Shown one piece after another: positions 24,372 through 31,990 of a DNA stretch of 64,000 bases. The notes beneath the pieces were generated by a model. That model was not told where the DNA came from, ran no database searches, and saw only the letters and a list, made by a program, of their open reading frames with translations. The DNA lies in contig CALXDM010000003.1 in assembly GCA_944387065.1 (NCBI GenBank), positions 1 through 64,000 on the forward strand, written 5' to 3'. Position 1 is the first letter of the stretch. Each line of letters opens with the position of its first letter. Source of the stretch: an uncultured Oscillospiraceae bacterium. GTDB lineage: Bacteria > Bacillota > Clostridia > Oscillospirales > Oscillospiraceae. The translations under genes and the position numbers were made by a program.

Positions 24372-24989
24372 TTATGACCGGGCGGCCTGGCCGTCGGGGG
24401 CAGTGGGCCTGCCTTTCTTCACGAAGGCGGGGAAGAGCTTTTCCATGGTTTTATACAGGCCAAAGCCGATGGCGCTGCCCGCCAGGTTGCACAGCAGGTC
24501 GTCTGCGTCACCGCTGCGGCCCACAATCGGCTGGACAGCCTCGATAGCCAAGATGGAGATCAGGCAGATCAGCATCACCCGCCACCAGGCATTCCGGCGC
24601 AGCGCAAAGGGGAGCAGCAGGCCCACAGGGACGAACATCAGGGTATTCAGTGCGAACATGGCATAGACCCACGGCCCAATGGTCACCAGTCCGGCAGCCA
24701 GCTGGACAAAGGTGGGCACAAAGCTGTAACCTCCGGTGAAGAGCAGGCCGGGGCCGGGTGGGAGCAATGCCACCTGAAAGATACCCGCGCAGTAACACAC
24801 CAGCAGCGTCCGGATTCCCTCGTTCCATCCGCGAAACTGTTGACCTGTCCGCTTCACCCAGAGGTACCGAGCAGCCAGGAAGACGCCGCCCGCCAACAGG
24901 GCGAAGGGCAGATATCGCACCACATACTGGAAATAGGTGCCGGTGATCAGGGACAGAAAATGTTCCAGAAGTTCCATGAAGCGGCACAT
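24372..24989 (-). CDS. VanZ-family membrane protein (copy 2)
   Basis: This 205-residue paralogue of the protein at 22830-23462 has the same helices and the ending RSGDADDLLCNLAGSAIGFGLYKTM. The shared helix region is nearly identical at DNA level while the middle part (GIFQVALLPPGPGLLFTGGY) has diverged. ATG 24977 is an alternative start. Both copies flank the HicB-like pair and the tiny membrane peptide, giving a compact locus read in one direction. Confidence 0.83.
   Translation of the reverse strand: MCRFMELLEHFLSLITGTYFQYVVRYLPFALLAGGVFLAARYLWVKRTGQQFRGWNEGIRTLLVCYCAGIFQVALLPPGPGLLFTGGYSFVPTFVQLAAGLVTIGPWVYAMFALNTLMFVPVGLLLPFALRRNAWWRVMLICLISILAIEAVQPIVGRSGDADDLLCNLAGSAIGFGLYKTMEKLFPAFVKKGRPTAPDGQAARS
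24793..24918. repeat. Direct repeat shared by VanZ genes (copy 2)
   Basis: This is the second copy of the 126-bp segment at 23248-23373, in the same orientation about 1.5 kb away. Recombination between the two would delete the HicB-like pair. Confidence 0.85.
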
Positions 24990-25022
24990 CCTAACCTTGA
25001 AATGAATCCAGCCAGAGTACCA

Positions 25023-25580
25023 TTACGAGGGCTGATAATCATCCACAATGGCCTGACAGCTAATGGCTTTATTGCTCAAATAGCTGTTGCTGGAAACATT
25101 TTCGAAGAGAATAAAATAAAACTTGTTGGGATCAAGATTATTGAAGATTGCCCAGCGTGTGGTAGAAGCGGTGCTGAAAGAAACCGTTCTGCTGTCAATC
25201 TCCCTTCCGACTTCCAATGCTGTGTTTTTCTGATACAGATGGATGGTCAGCTTTCGATCTGTTTGCTGAGTGGTCCCGGCTCTCTCTAAAGACATCTTAA
25301 CATAGATAGAACCGGTCCCTGTGGCAAAATAATAATTGGTGTAAACGCCTCGATCTGCAGAGAGATCATAAAAAGTTGCAGTATAGCGATTATTTCCTCC
25401 GAGATTATAAAATTGGGTAGGACGGTTTGCACCGCGGGTGGTGATAGGAGATGTGTCCAGCATATCATAGATAGGCCCGGTGAGCTCCCCGGTTACGGCT
25501 GCCGAGGCGGACGCACTAGCCAAGGTGAAGCACATCGTAACACTCAAAAAGGCTGCGATCAATTTTTTGAGCTTTATCAT
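25023..25580 (-). CDS. Secreted protein of unknown function
   Basis: This 185-residue protein has a clear signal peptide (MIKLKKLIAAFLSVTMCFTL, cut after ASASA near residue 27). The mature part is rich in Tyr, Thr and Asn and predicted to be beta-rich (NRYTATFYDLSADRGVYTNY; KFYFILFENVSS), without a family I recognise. GC is lower than in the neighbours, suggesting transfer. A near-consensus promoter (25660-25688) and RBS AGGA support expression. It is divergent from the PadR gene. Confidence 0.7.
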   Translation of the reverse strand: MIKLKKLIAAFLSVTMCFTLASASASAAVTGELTGPIYDMLDTSPITTRGANRPTQFYNLGGNNRYTATFYDLSADRGVYTNYYFATGTGSIYVKMSLERAGTTQQTDRKLTIHLYQKNTALEVGREIDSRTVSFSTASTTRWAIFNNLDPNKFYFILFENVSSNSYLSNKAISCQAIVDDYQPS

Positions 25581-25659
25581 AAAATCCTCTTGTCAAAAAT
25601 GTTTGAAGGTACCGGGTTGACAGCTGTCAAAGTTACTTCCCCCTGAGGAATCTGCCTTT

Positions 25660-25688
25660 ATTATATAGAAAAATATATTATATGTAAA
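25660..25688 (-). promoter_or_regulatory. Promoter of the secreted-protein gene
   Basis: On the reverse strand TTTACA (25688-25683) and a perfect TATAAT (25665-25660) are 17 nt apart. Confidence 0.75.
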
Positions 25689-25749
25689 TAAAATACAATA
25701 TATTGAAAATATTTTTATTGTGATAAAAAGGGAAAAAGGAGGAAGCATC

Positions 25750-26073
25750 TTGGGAGAAGCCGGACACGATTTTGTATCTTACTATAAGCGGGCGACCAGT
25801 CCGCTGGTGGTGCTGCGCCTGCTCTGGGACCGGGTGATGTACGGCTATGAGATATCCCAGGCCATGAAGGAAAAGAGCGGAGACCGCTTTACGATTGCCG
25901 TGCTCTATCCCATCCTGTACCGATTGGAGGAGCAGGGCTATATCCGGGTGGACCGGACGGAAGTGGTGCATAACCGGGCACGGAGCTATTATGCCATCAC
26001 CCCGGCGGGGCGGGCCCATTTGGAGCAGACCACCTCGACGTCTCGGGCTGGACGCAGGGGGCCTTACTATCTC
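25750..26073 (+). pseudogene. PadR-family regulator with lost 3' end
   Basis: The start is TTG 25750, with AAAGGAGG 7 nt upstream. Residues 1-100 are a good PadR winged helix: SPLVVLRLLWDRVMYGYEIS, FTIAVLYPILYRLEEQGYI and SYYAITPAGRAHLEQ. After about 26030 the frame has no PadR character. It runs into the antisense of asnS and stays open to 27489, so the natural stop and terminator are gone. This looks like a deletion or recombination junction between the PadR gene and the end of asnS. The truncated DNA-binding domain might still fold, but it would carry a long antisense tail. Confidence 0.65.
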
Positions 26074-27468
<1,395 letters not shown>

Positions 27469-27498
27469 AGGCGTTTCCTCCACTCTTGAATAATGCGG

Positions 27499-27520
27499 GC
27501 CGGCCGGGGGCCCGGCCGGC
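27499..27520. other. GC-rich hairpin in the asnS leader
   Basis: GCCGGCCGGG and CCCGGCCGGC face each other across two bases in the region between the asnS promoter and start codon. It is not followed by a T run in the asnS direction and is not a T-box. It could affect mRNA stability or translation. Confidence 0.45.
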
Positions 27521-27535
27521 GGCAGGTTCCCTGAT

Positions 27536-27563
27536 AGTATACCATGTCTCCCGGATTTTGCAA
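27536..27563 (-). promoter_or_regulatory. Promoter of asnS
   Basis: On the reverse strand TTGCAA (27563-27558) and TATACT (27541-27536) are 16 nt apart. Confidence 0.6.
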
Positions 27564-27598
27564 GAGGTGGGCCTGAGCGGAAAATTTCTGCCCGCCCC

Positions 27599-27627
27599 TT
27601 GACAACCCGGGGAGAATATGGTAGGTT
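27599..27627 (+). promoter_or_regulatory. Promoter of the DUF3793-flavodoxin operon
   Basis: A perfect TTGACA (27599-27604) is 17 nt from TAGGTT (27622-27627). The -10 is weak but is preceded by TGG (extended -10 type). A palindrome lies just downstream. Confidence 0.6.
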
Positions 27628-27638
27628 TATCTCAGAGG

Positions 27639-27654
27639 GTTAGCAATAGCTAAC
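27639..27654. promoter_or_regulatory. Operator candidate 1, GTTAGC palindrome
   Basis: GTTAGC-AATA-GCTAAC is a perfect inverted repeat starting about 5 nt after the predicted transcription start. GTTAG/CTAAC symmetry is typical of sites for DtxR/IdeR/MntR-type metal-dependent repressors. The assignment is inferred from resemblance. Confidence 0.6.
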
Positions 27655-27688
27655 AACGCGGGCGATTTGCCCGTGTTACCTTTCGGTT

Positions 27689-27710
27689 GGAGTTAGCATA
27701 TACTAACTCC
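27689..27710. promoter_or_regulatory. Operator candidate 2, GGAGTTAG palindrome
   Basis: GGAGTTAG and CTAACTCC form a perfect 8-bp inverted repeat with 6 nt between the arms. It shares the GTTAG-N6-CTAAC core with site 1, 50 bp away (about five helical turns). It overlaps the region just before the ribosome site. Confidence 0.6.
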
Positions 27711-27728
27711 TGGAGAGGAGGGAAGCAG

Positions 27729-28289
27729 ATGGATCAGCGAGCCTGGCGGCTGGAACGCACCCTGGCCTATCACTGTGCCCCGTCCCTGTCTGGGGTGAAG
27801 CCGGCCGACCTCATCTCCTGGCGGGAGAGCGGGACAGGGGACGGTCCCCTGCTGTGCAGATACATCCGCCTGCTGGCCGGCCAGGGGGTGCGGCTGCGGG
27901 TGCTCAATCGGCGGGGCGGGCGCTGCTTGCTGCTGGTCTATCGGCCGGAGCTTCTGCGCAGGTGCCTGGCCCAGCCGGCGGTGGCCGGGATGCTGGCCCG
28001 GGCGGGCTATCCAGGGGAGATGGAGGGGCAGCTGAGGATGCTGGCCAGCCGGTTGGGCCGAGCGGAATTCCCCCACGAGGTGGGGCTGTTCCTGGGCTAT
28101 CCCCCAGAGGACGTGGCGGGCTTCCAGCGGGAGGGCGGACGCAACTGCAAGCTGGTGGGGCCGTGGAAGGTCTACGGCCCGGTGGAGGAGGCCGTCCGCC
28201 GCTTCCGGCTGTTTGGCCGCTGCCGGGAGCAGCTGTGCCGGGGGATGGACGAGGGGAATACCTTGCTCCAGATGCTGGCGGCGGTGTGA
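27729..28289 (+). CDS. DUF3793 family protein
   Basis: The protein is 186 residues long. Motifs include the start LERTLAYHCAPSLSGVKPADL, a central LVYRPELLRRCL, and the conserved ending EFPHEVGLFLGYPPEDVAGF / GPWKVYG. The family is uncharacterised and in Clostridia is often found beside iron-transport and flavodoxin genes, as far as I recall. Here it is followed after 78 nt by flavodoxin. GAGAGGAGGG precedes ATG 27729. Two GTTAG palindromes upstream suggest metal-responsive control. Confidence 0.8.
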   Translation: MDQRAWRLERTLAYHCAPSLSGVKPADLISWRESGTGDGPLLCRYIRLLAGQGVRLRVLNRRGGRCLLLVYRPELLRRCLAQPAVAGMLARAGYPGEMEGQLRMLASRLGRAEFPHEVGLFLGYPPEDVAGFQREGGRNCKLVGPWKVYGPVEEAVRRFRLFGRCREQLCRGMDEGNTLLQMLAAV

Positions 28290-28367
28290 GCCGCCGCCCG
28301 TGCCCGGGGTTTGCAGGCAGTTGGCGGCTTGAGGTCAAAAATTTAGAATGTGAACGGAGGGAAACAC

Positions 28368-28796
28368 ATGAAGAAAGTAGCGGTTGTCTATTGGTCCATG
28401 GGGGGCAACACCGCGGCCATGGCGGAGGCGGTGGCCGCCGGCGCCCAAGCGGCGGGGGCGGAAGTGCTGCTCCGGCAGGTGAGCGAGACCACCACCGAGG
28501 AGGTGCTGGCCTGCGACGCCATCGCCCTGGGCTGCCCAGCCATGGGGGCCGAGGTGCTGGAGGAGGCCGAGTTTGAGCCCTTCTTCACCCAGCTGGAGGG
28601 CAGTCTGGGCGGCCGGGAGGTGGCCCTGTTCGGCTCCTATGGCTGGGGGGATGGCCAATGGATGCGGGACTGGTGGGAGCGTGCCCAGGGCTCCGGCGCC
28701 CTGCTGGTGGGGGACGAGGGTCTGATCGTCAACGAGGCCCCGGACGCGGACGGACTGGAGCAGTGCCGCTCCTTGGGGGCCAGCCTGGCCAAGTGA
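28368..28796 (+). CDS. Flavodoxin
   Basis: This 142-residue electron carrier has the FMN phosphate loop VVYWSMGGNTAAMA (residues 6-19), the isoalloxazine-binding loops LGCPAMGAEVLEE and FGSYGWGDGQW, and the usual length. Flavodoxin replaces ferredoxin under iron limitation in many bacteria. That fits the shared control with DUF3793 from the palindrome-bearing promoter. GGAGGG precedes ATG 28368. Confidence 0.93.
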   Translation: MKKVAVVYWSMGGNTAAMAEAVAAGAQAAGAEVLLRQVSETTTEEVLACDAIALGCPAMGAEVLEEAEFEPFFTQLEGSLGGREVALFGSYGWGDGQWMRDWWERAQGSGALLVGDEGLIVNEAPDADGLEQCRSLGASLAK

Positions 28797-28807
28797 GCAA
28801 CGAGCAG

Positions 28808-28846
28808 GAAGGGGGGCCGTTCCCATGGGGACGGCCCCCCTTCTGT
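28808..28846. terminator. Terminator between flavodoxin and cysteine desulfurase genes
   Basis: GAAGGGGGGCCGT pairs with ACGGCCCCCCTTC around TCCCATGGGG. It lies between convergent genes. T runs are short on both sides. Confidence 0.6.
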
Positions 28847-29991
28847 CAGGAGCGGGCGGGGAGGATGGTGTGGCTGAGCCGCTCCAGGGCCTGGGCCAGC
28901 CGGTCGGCCTGGGCCTGGGTGGTGTTGGGGGAGAAGGACAGGCGCAGCACGCCGGACAGCCAGGGGCGGGGCAGGCCCATGGCGGCAAAGACATGGCTGG
29001 GCTTGCCTCGGTGGCAGGCGGAGCCGGAGGACAGGCAGATGCCCTGATCCCCCAGGGCCCGCACCAGCACCTCACCGGGATAGCCGGGCAGGGTGACGGC
29101 ACAGATGTGGGGGGCGTCCCCGGAGGAGACCACCTCCAGCTGGGGGATGGCCTGCCGCAAGCGATCCAAGGTGTAGGCTTTGATGGCGGCGGTGCGCTCC
29201 AACCGGCCGGGATTGGACCGGGCGGCGTCACAGGCGGCGGCGAAGCCAGCCAGCTGGGCGGTGGCCTCGGTGCCCGAGCGCAGGCCGCCCTCCTGCCCGC
29301 CGCCGGTGAGCAGGGGGGGCAGGCGTAGGCCAGCCCGGATGTACAGCGCCCCCACTCCCTTGGGGCCGCCCACCTTGTGGGCGCTGACGGTGATCAGGTC
29401 GGCCCCGGTGGCAACGGGGGGATCGGGCAACTTCAGCAGGCCCTGGACGGCGTCGCAATGGAAGAGGATGGCGGGGTCGGCGGCCTTGACGGCCTGGACG
29501 CACTCGGCCACGGGCAACACCACGCCGGTCTCATTATTCACCAGCATCATGGAAACCAGGACGGTATCCGGACGGATGGCTGAGCACAGCTGGTCTGCGC
29601 TGATGCGGCCGGCCCGATCTGGGGAAAGATAGGTCACCTCATAGCCCCGGCGCTCCAAGTCCCGGCAGGTCTCCAGCACAGCGGCGTGCTCGATGGCGGT
29701 GGTGACGATGTGCCGGCCCCGTCGGCGGCCCAGCTCCACCCCCCGGCGGATGGCCCAGTTGTCCCCCTCGGTGCCGCAGGAGGTGAAGTACACCTGGTTG
29801 GCGGCGCAGCCCAGGGCCTGGGCCACCGACTCCCGATGGCTGCGCACCGCCTGGGCGGCCTGGCGGGCGTAGGCGTACTGGGAGGAGGGGTTGCCAAACT
29901 GGGTGAGCGCTTGGGTCATGGCGGCCAGCGCCTCCGAACACAGGGGGGTGGTGGCGGCGTAGTCGAAATAGGTCAGCTCCGTCTGGTTCAC
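28846..29991 (-). CDS. Cysteine desulfurase (NifS/IscS type)
   Basis: This 381-residue PLP enzyme takes sulfur from cysteine and yields alanine. Motifs are YFDYAATTPLCSEAL at the start, TSCGTEGDNWAI, EHAAV, the PLP lysine in SAHKVGGPKG (about residue 206), GGGQEGGLRSGTE, and the active-site cysteine in SSGSACHRG (about residue 326). No IscU is adjacent, so the acceptor (Fe-S, tRNA thiolation or other) is open. GTG 29991 is preferred because GCGAGGTG precedes it, while the ATG five codons upstream has no ribosome site. The promoter is at 30072-30100. Confidence 0.92.
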   Translation of the reverse strand: MNQTELTYFDYAATTPLCSEALAAMTQALTQFGNPSSQYAYARQAAQAVRSHRESVAQALGCAANQVYFTSCGTEGDNWAIRRGVELGRRRGRHIVTTAIEHAAVLETCRDLERRGYEVTYLSPDRAGRISADQLCSAIRPDTVLVSMMLVNNETGVVLPVAECVQAVKAADPAILFHCDAVQGLLKLPDPPVATGADLITVSAHKVGGPKGVGALYIRAGLRLPPLLTGGGQEGGLRSGTEATAQLAGFAAACDAARSNPGRLERTAAIKAYTLDRLRQAIPQLEVVSSGDAPHICAVTLPGYPGEVLVRALGDQGICLSSGSACHRGKPSHVFAAMGLPRPWLSGVLRLSFSPNTTQAQADRLAQALERLSHTILPARS

Positions 29992-30071
29992 AACAGCACC
30001 TCGCATGGCCCTGGGCGGTGGCCCCAGGGCGGGGATAGGGCCGCCCCGGGAGGGGCGGCCCGTCTATGCGT

Positions 30072-30100
30072 ATTTTACGGCCCCCGGCCCGGGAAGTCAA
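30072..30100 (-). promoter_or_regulatory. Promoter of the cysteine desulfurase gene
   Basis: On the reverse strand TTGACT (30100-30095) and TAAAAT (30077-30072) are 17 nt apart. A GC-rich hairpin (30038-30061) follows in the leader. Confidence 0.75.
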
Positions 30101-30118
30101 GCCGGGGGCTGAGCGGGG

Positions 30119-30766
30119 TCAGATGAGGCGAGGGCCGGGCTGGGAGGCGGGCAGGGGCTGGGCGGGCGGGATCCAGGCCGCAGCGGCGGCCAGGGCGTCC
30201 TCTCCTGGCAGAGGGACGGAGCTGCCGTCCAGCTCCACCTGGAGGGAAAACCCCTCCCGGTCGCTGCGCAGCACGGGGACGCCGGGCCGGGCAGGCACCA
30301 GTTCGTACCCCATCCGCTCCAGGGCCAGAACCAGACCCTCCGGCCCCTGGGCGCACAGGGGGCCGGATCGACGGACCCGGCCGGCCCGGTGGACGGCCCA
30401 GGCCTGCTCCACCCCCACCAGCAGATCCCACTCCCCGGCCCGAGTGGGGGCGGAGGGGGGCAGGGCGGGGGGCTCAAACAGCCGGCCCCGGCCGTCCAGC
30501 ACCCAGGCGGTCACCTCCCGTCCCTGCTGGCGCAGGAAGAGGGAGGCGGGCAGGCGGTAATATTGGGCCAGCCAGGCGGCACAGGCGGCGCACCGCCCGT
30601 CGTGAAAGCGCACCTCACCCCCGGCCAGGGCTGCGCCCCCGCCGGCGGTGCGGGCCAAGGCATGGGCCAGGGGGCCGCCGGCGCTGCCGATGGCTACTGC
30701 CCCTAGGGCACCCAGCCGCCGTCCCAGTTCGTACATCCTCCGGCCCTGTCGGATTGGATCCTCCAT
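30119..30766 (-). CDS. Unassigned protein, weakly like a phosphohexomutase N-domain
   Basis: This 215-residue protein follows the WYL regulator by 47 nt. Segments such as GAVAIGSAGGPLAHALARTA, RCAACAAWLAQYYRLPASLF and REVTAWVLDGRGRLFEPP recall the first domain of phosphoglucomutase/phosphomannomutase, but the catalytic serine loop (TASHNP) and metal-binding loop are missing. If related, it is degenerate and non-catalytic. Another origin is possible. ATG 30766 has GGGAGGTG upstream. The regulator gene next to it may control it. Confidence 0.5.
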   Translation of the reverse strand: MEDPIRQGRRMYELGRRLGALGAVAIGSAGGPLAHALARTAGGGAALAGGEVRFHDGRCAACAAWLAQYYRLPASLFLRQQGREVTAWVLDGRGRLFEPPALPPSAPTRAGEWDLLVGVEQAWAVHRAGRVRRSGPLCAQGPEGLVLALERMGYELVPARPGVPVLRSDREGFSLQVELDGSSVPLPGEDALAAAAAWIPPAQPLPASQPGPRLI

Positions 30767-30813
30767 AGGGCACACCTCCCATCTCTGGAAAGTATGCCCC
30801 CAACAGGATGGGG

Positions 30814-31800
30814 CTAATCCTTCTTTGGATAGCGGGCCAGCAGCTGCTCCAGCTGGGTGCGAAACTGCTGGGCGGCCCACTGGGGGGAGAGGATCTCCAC
30901 CCCGTCTCCCAAGGAGAACAGCCAGCCCCACAGGGGTGGGCTGACCACCAGGTCCAGGGTGACGGTAAAGGCGTTCTCCCCCTGGGGGACAAGGATGGTG
31001 TCCTGGCCGAAGCGGTCCAGCACGACGCCGGCCAAGGGGGCGGCGCAGCGCAGGGTGAGGCGGCAGTCCCGGCCGGCGTACATGCCGAAGTGGCGGCGGG
31101 TATAGCCCTCCGGATCCCAGCCATCCCGGCTGGAGCCGGGGATGCCGGTGATGACGATGTCATCCATCTTGTCCACCCGGTAGTGGCGCAGATCCCCCCT
31201 GATCTCGTCCCGGCCGGCCAGGTAGTAGTTCTCGCTGTCCCAGATCAGGCCGAAGGGGGTGACTCGATAGCGGGATCCCTCCCGGCGGTAGAGTTTTTGC
31301 TTGTGCATATTGTACTCAAAATAGCAAAAGCTCACCACCCGGTTGGCGGCAATGGCCGCGTGGAGCTTGTCCACGTTGTAAAAGATGCGCTCGTTCATGG
31401 TCTTGACCCGGCGGTCCACATAGACCTGGCGCTGGAGCTGCCGAGCTTGATGGGCGGAGGCCAGGGATTCCAGCTTGCGGATCAGGCTGCCGCTCTTGCG
31501 CTGGGTGAGAAAGCGGCTGGAGGCCACCGCGTCCACCAGCAGCTTCAGTTCGGCCAGCTCAAAGTCCCGCTGGCCGACGAACCAGCCCCCCTGCTTGCCC
31601 TTGCGCACCTGCACGTCCAGGCCCAGCTGGCGCAGCTGCTCCATATCGTCATAGATGCTCTTGCGCTCGGCGGGGATGCCCCACCGGCCCAGCTCCTGGG
31701 TCATCTGGGCCACCGAGATGGGATGCTCCTCATCACTGGCCGACAGCAGCAGCTTGGCCAGGATGGGCAGCTTTTTCTTCTGGTTGGCGCCCCGCGCCAT
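30814..31800 (-). CDS. WYL-domain transcriptional regulator
   Basis: The protein is 328 residues long. The N-terminal winged helix (KLPILAKLLLSASDEEHPIS, then GIPAERKSIYDDMEQLRQLG) binds DNA. The central WYL domain has VSFCYFEYNMHKQKLYRREG and RVTPFGLIWDSENYYLAGRD, and a WCX-like C-terminal domain follows. WYL domains sense ligands such as nucleotides or nucleic acid and often control defence or stress genes. A perfect 11-bp inverted repeat over its own promoter (31881-31910) implies autoregulation. ATG 31800 has GGGAGGTG upstream. Confidence 0.9.
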   Translation of the reverse strand: MARGANQKKKLPILAKLLLSASDEEHPISVAQMTQELGRWGIPAERKSIYDDMEQLRQLGLDVQVRKGKQGGWFVGQRDFELAELKLLVDAVASSRFLTQRKSGSLIRKLESLASAHQARQLQRQVYVDRRVKTMNERIFYNVDKLHAAIAANRVVSFCYFEYNMHKQKLYRREGSRYRVTPFGLIWDSENYYLAGRDEIRGDLRHYRVDKMDDIVITGIPGSSRDGWDPEGYTRRHFGMYAGRDCRLTLRCAAPLAGVVLDRFGQDTILVPQGENAFTVTLDLVVSPPLWGWLFSLGDGVEILSPQWAAQQFRTQLEQLLARYPKKD

Positions 31801-31880
31801 GGCATCACCTCCCTGGGGTTTCGGGCCGAAAGGATCGGCCCGAATGGGATGTAGGATCTCTGCTCGACCCACTGTACCAC

Positions 31881-31910
31881 AATAAAAGTCCCATAGAGTG
31901 GACTTTTATT
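31881..31910. promoter_or_regulatory. Operator candidate of the WYL regulator
   Basis: AATAAAAGTCC (31881-31891) and GGACTTTTATT (31900-31910) form a perfect 11-bp inverted repeat with 8 nt between. It covers the -10 box edge and the transcription start of the WYL operon. Confidence 0.7.
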
Positions 31911-31936
31911 ATAGCATGGCGGGGATGAGGGCGCAA
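31908..31936 (-). promoter_or_regulatory. Promoter of the WYL regulator operon
   Basis: On the reverse strand TTGCGC (31936-31931) and a perfect TATAAT (31913-31908) are 17 nt apart. Confidence 0.8.
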
Positions 31937-31949
31937 GCGGGGAAAAGGA

Positions 31950-31979
31950 CCAGGGGCCGCCTGCCTGGGCGGCCCCTGG
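31950..31979 (-). terminator. Terminator of thrS
   Basis: CCAGGGGCCGCC (31950-31961) pairs perfectly with 31968-31979. On the reverse strand TCCTTTTCC follows. Confidence 0.75.
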
Positions 31980-31990
31980 TCCGTGATCCA

